DNA of 64,000 nt from JAFGDI01 sp963667715. Its GTDB lineage: Bacteria > Planctomycetota > Phycisphaerae > Sedimentisphaerales > SM23-30. Positions 62,727 to 64,000 of the stretch are shown in pieces. Numbering within the stretch: the first letter of the stretch is position 1; each line of letters starts with the position of its first letter. The notes under the pieces are model-generated. The model did not search any database, had not been told where the DNA came from, and was given only the letters and a program-made list of their open reading frames with translations. Location of the stretch: positions 3,100,001 through 3,164,000 of the forward strand of contig OY763926.1 in the NCBI GenBank assembly GCA_963667715.1, read 5' to 3'. Both the position numbers and the translations under genes were made by a program.

Positions 62727-64000
62727 ATGCACCATATAATATTACACCCTTCAGATACTAACAGCGCAATACATCGGCTACTAAATGAATGTCCGTTTAT
62801 TGCCAATGATCTTATTGCATCAATCAAGAAATCAACTGGGTATTTAAGTAAAAATGTCAAAGTTAATTTTTCTGTGGTTGACAATGAAATTAGTAGTCAA
62901 AGTGCGGATATGGTTTCATTGTCTGAGTCTGACACAATAAAGTTACGAACCAAAGGGTTGCCCAAAGAGGAAAAAGTATTATTAGCAAATGCCAGGTATA
63001 TCCCCTGTTTTGACCATAACGTTATCCAAAAGATCATTGAAAAAGCTGATGCTGACATTATATGTATTGAAACAGACCACAATTTATGCGGTTTCAGGGA
63101 AAAAGTGACATTTGACTCAACAGGCAATATTGTAGGTCTCAGAAGGATATTCAGTAACTCTATTATCCCTTCGTCTGTACCAGAGAATTGGCCTGAGATG
63201 GTGTTTATTTCACCAAATGCAATCACCAAAGAAAATGGCCTGCAAAATATCCCTGTTTGCTTTAGTGACTTTATCAGCAAATGCAATAGAAAATCGCTAA
63301 CTATAAGATGTGTCAGGATCGCCGGCATTAACCACGATCTGTATAATGCCAATGAACTGCTTTCCTTTATGGAGAAGGCTCTGCCTATACAAGCAAAAAG
63401 CAAAGCAAACACTTCAAATATAGCCCAATCAGCCAAGCTTATCGGAAAAGTTATACTTGGCTCTAATGTAAAAATTGGCGAAGATTGCATAATTGTAGGC
63501 CCAGCTATTATCGGTGATAATATCGTTTTGGCACCAGACACTGTCGTCCGAAACTCTATTCTAGGCAATAGTGTTAAAATAAATGATAAAATAATTGAAC
63601 ACAGTTTTATTTCAAATGATTCGGAACGCCCTGTTGAAAAAGCTCATTATGTTCCTAAGATAAAGGTGAAACAGAACAGTTATAAAAGCTGGCCAATATT
63701 TTCATATGCTGGAATATGGAAAAGGCTGGCAGACATAATCTTTGCATCATTTATCCTCCTGATGTCGCTACCAGTATTCGCTATTGTGGCAGTTGCTATA
63801 AAATATGCATCTCCCGGCCCAATATTTTTTCAACACAAACGTCAGGGACTCCACGGCAAGCCATTTGGCTGTATCAAATTCAGGACAATGATCATTGGGG
63901 CGGACGATATACAGGATCAGTTACGAAAGATCAATGAAGTTGATGGGCCGCAGTTTAAGATGGAAGATGACCCAAGAGTAAACTCTATTGGTAAATTTTT
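62727..64000 (+). CDS. Priming sugar transferase with N-terminal nucleotidyltransferase-like/beta-helix fusion (3' end beyond the window)
   Basis: From ATG 62727 the frame is open for 424 codons to the window end. Residues 1-225 have no clear family match but follow the layout of the degenerate nucleotidyltransferase at 57753. Residues 230-295 are a hexapeptide beta-helix (SAKLIGKVILGSNVKIGEDC, IIVGPAIIGDNIVLAPDTVV). From about 331 comes a bacterial sugar transferase: WKRLADIIFASFILLM membrane hairpin, SPGPIFFQHKRQG, and FGCIKFRTM, the signature of WcaJ/WbaP-type enzymes that transfer a sugar phosphate to undecaprenyl phosphate. The start lacks a clear ribosome binding site. It should start assembly of the locus's polymer. 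Confidence 0.8.
   Translation, partial: MHHIILHPSDTNSAIHRLLNECPFIANDLIASIKKSTGYLSKNVKVNFSVVDNEISSQSADMVSLSESDTIKLRTKGLPKEEKVLLANARYIPCFDHNVIQKIIEKADADIICIETDHNLCGFREKVTFDSTGNIVGLRRIFSNSIIPSSVPENWPEMVFISPNAITKENGLQNIPVCFSDFISKCNRKSLTIRCVRIAGINHDLYNANELLSFMEKALPIQAKSKANTSNIAQSAKLIGKVILGSNVKIGEDCIIVGPAIIGDNIVLAPDTVVRNSILGNSVKINDKIIEHSFISNDSERPVEKAHYVPKIKVKQNSYKSWPIFSYAGIWKRLADIIFASFILLMSLPVFAIVAVAIKYASPGPIFFQHKRQGLHGKPFGCIKFRTMIIGADDIQDQLRKINEVDGPQFKMEDDPRVNSIGKF

Noticed and set aside
62897..63568. A 223-codon open frame on the minus strand
   Set aside because: It lies opposite the sugar-transferase fusion, whose plus-strand frame has recognisable beta-helix and transferase motifs. The minus translation shows no family features or ribosome binding site.
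1..64000. tRNA genes, rRNA genes and CRISPR arrays
   Set aside because: Scanned by eye for tRNA T-loop patterns, rRNA-like blocks and regular direct repeats; none stood out. The spaced repeats at 1418-1505 are too short and too few for a CRISPR array.

Overview
The window looks like a chromosomal segment of a marine or anaerobic glycan-degrading planctomycete, most likely class Phycisphaerae (Sedimentisphaerales-like). This placement is an inference from gene families; there is no rRNA gene here. It rests on four things: secreted proteins with LamG domains, 'YYWRVD'-type fibronectin-like domains and dockerin-like D-x-N-x-D repeats ending in 'WL'; an ECF sigma factor paired with a FecR-type membrane protein; a V-type ATPase operon in the order E-DUF2764-A-B-D-I-K, as in Chlamydiae and other PVC bacteria; and an EpsI/exosortase exopolysaccharide locus. 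No tRNA, rRNA, CRISPR array, phage or intact insertion sequence was seen.

Layout. (1) 1-4.4 kb, minus strand: a Fic-domain protein that runs off the left edge, with a near-consensus promoter overlapped by phased repeats, then an overlapping NtrY/NtrC-type two-component pair. (2) 4.7-22.9 kb: a polysaccharide-utilisation region holding an MFS transporter, a small conserved-looking protein, a parallel beta-helix protein, a sialate O-acetylesterase-type esterase, a GxGYxYP-type protein (the only plus-strand gene of this part), a LamG/Ig/dockerin protein, a GH115 alpha-glucuronidase-type enzyme, a FecR-like protein and an ECF sigma factor. The enzymes suggest an acetylated, uronic-acid-bearing plant or algal polysaccharide, with the sigma/FecR pair as likely controller. 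(3) 23.5-23.9 kb: a pyridoxamine-phosphate-oxidase-like protein. (4) 24.0-31.9 kb, minus: the V-type ATPase operon. (5) 32.5-40.0 kb, minus: one 2472-residue secreted multidomain protein with a lyase-like N-terminus, PKD and Ig-like repeats and a beta-propeller.

(6) 40.5-64.0 kb, plus: an exopolysaccharide locus. Its first part (about 40.5-55.8 kb, visibly AT-rich) carries a Wzx-type flippase, a Wzy-like polymerase/ligase, five glycosyltransferase or acyltransferase genes, a polysaccharide deacetylase, a FemAB-like and a GNAT-like acyltransferase, and an alginate-like set: AlgD-type GDP-mannose dehydrogenase, GDP-mannose pyrophosphorylase, AlgI-type MBOAT acyltransferase and an SGNH protein. 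The polymer is therefore probably rich in mannuronate and acylated. Its second part (55.8-64 kb, more balanced composition) carries a UDP-sugar dehydrogenase, a decayed S23 four-helix-bundle element, a degenerate nucleotidyltransferase with a left-handed beta-helix, EpsI, exosortase, a Wzz/BY-kinase chain-length regulator and the start of an initiating sugar transferase. That last protein has an unusual N-terminal fusion resembling the degenerate nucleotidyltransferase.

Most notable: the nucleotidyltransferase-like/beta-helix module that appears twice in the exopolysaccharide locus, once alone and once fused to the priming sugar transferase, both apparently without catalytic motifs; the frameshifted S23 element bounded by GGTGCGAG/CTCGCACC inverted repeats; phased operator-like repeats over the fic promoter; and domain insertions inside the GH115 and GxGYxYP proteins.
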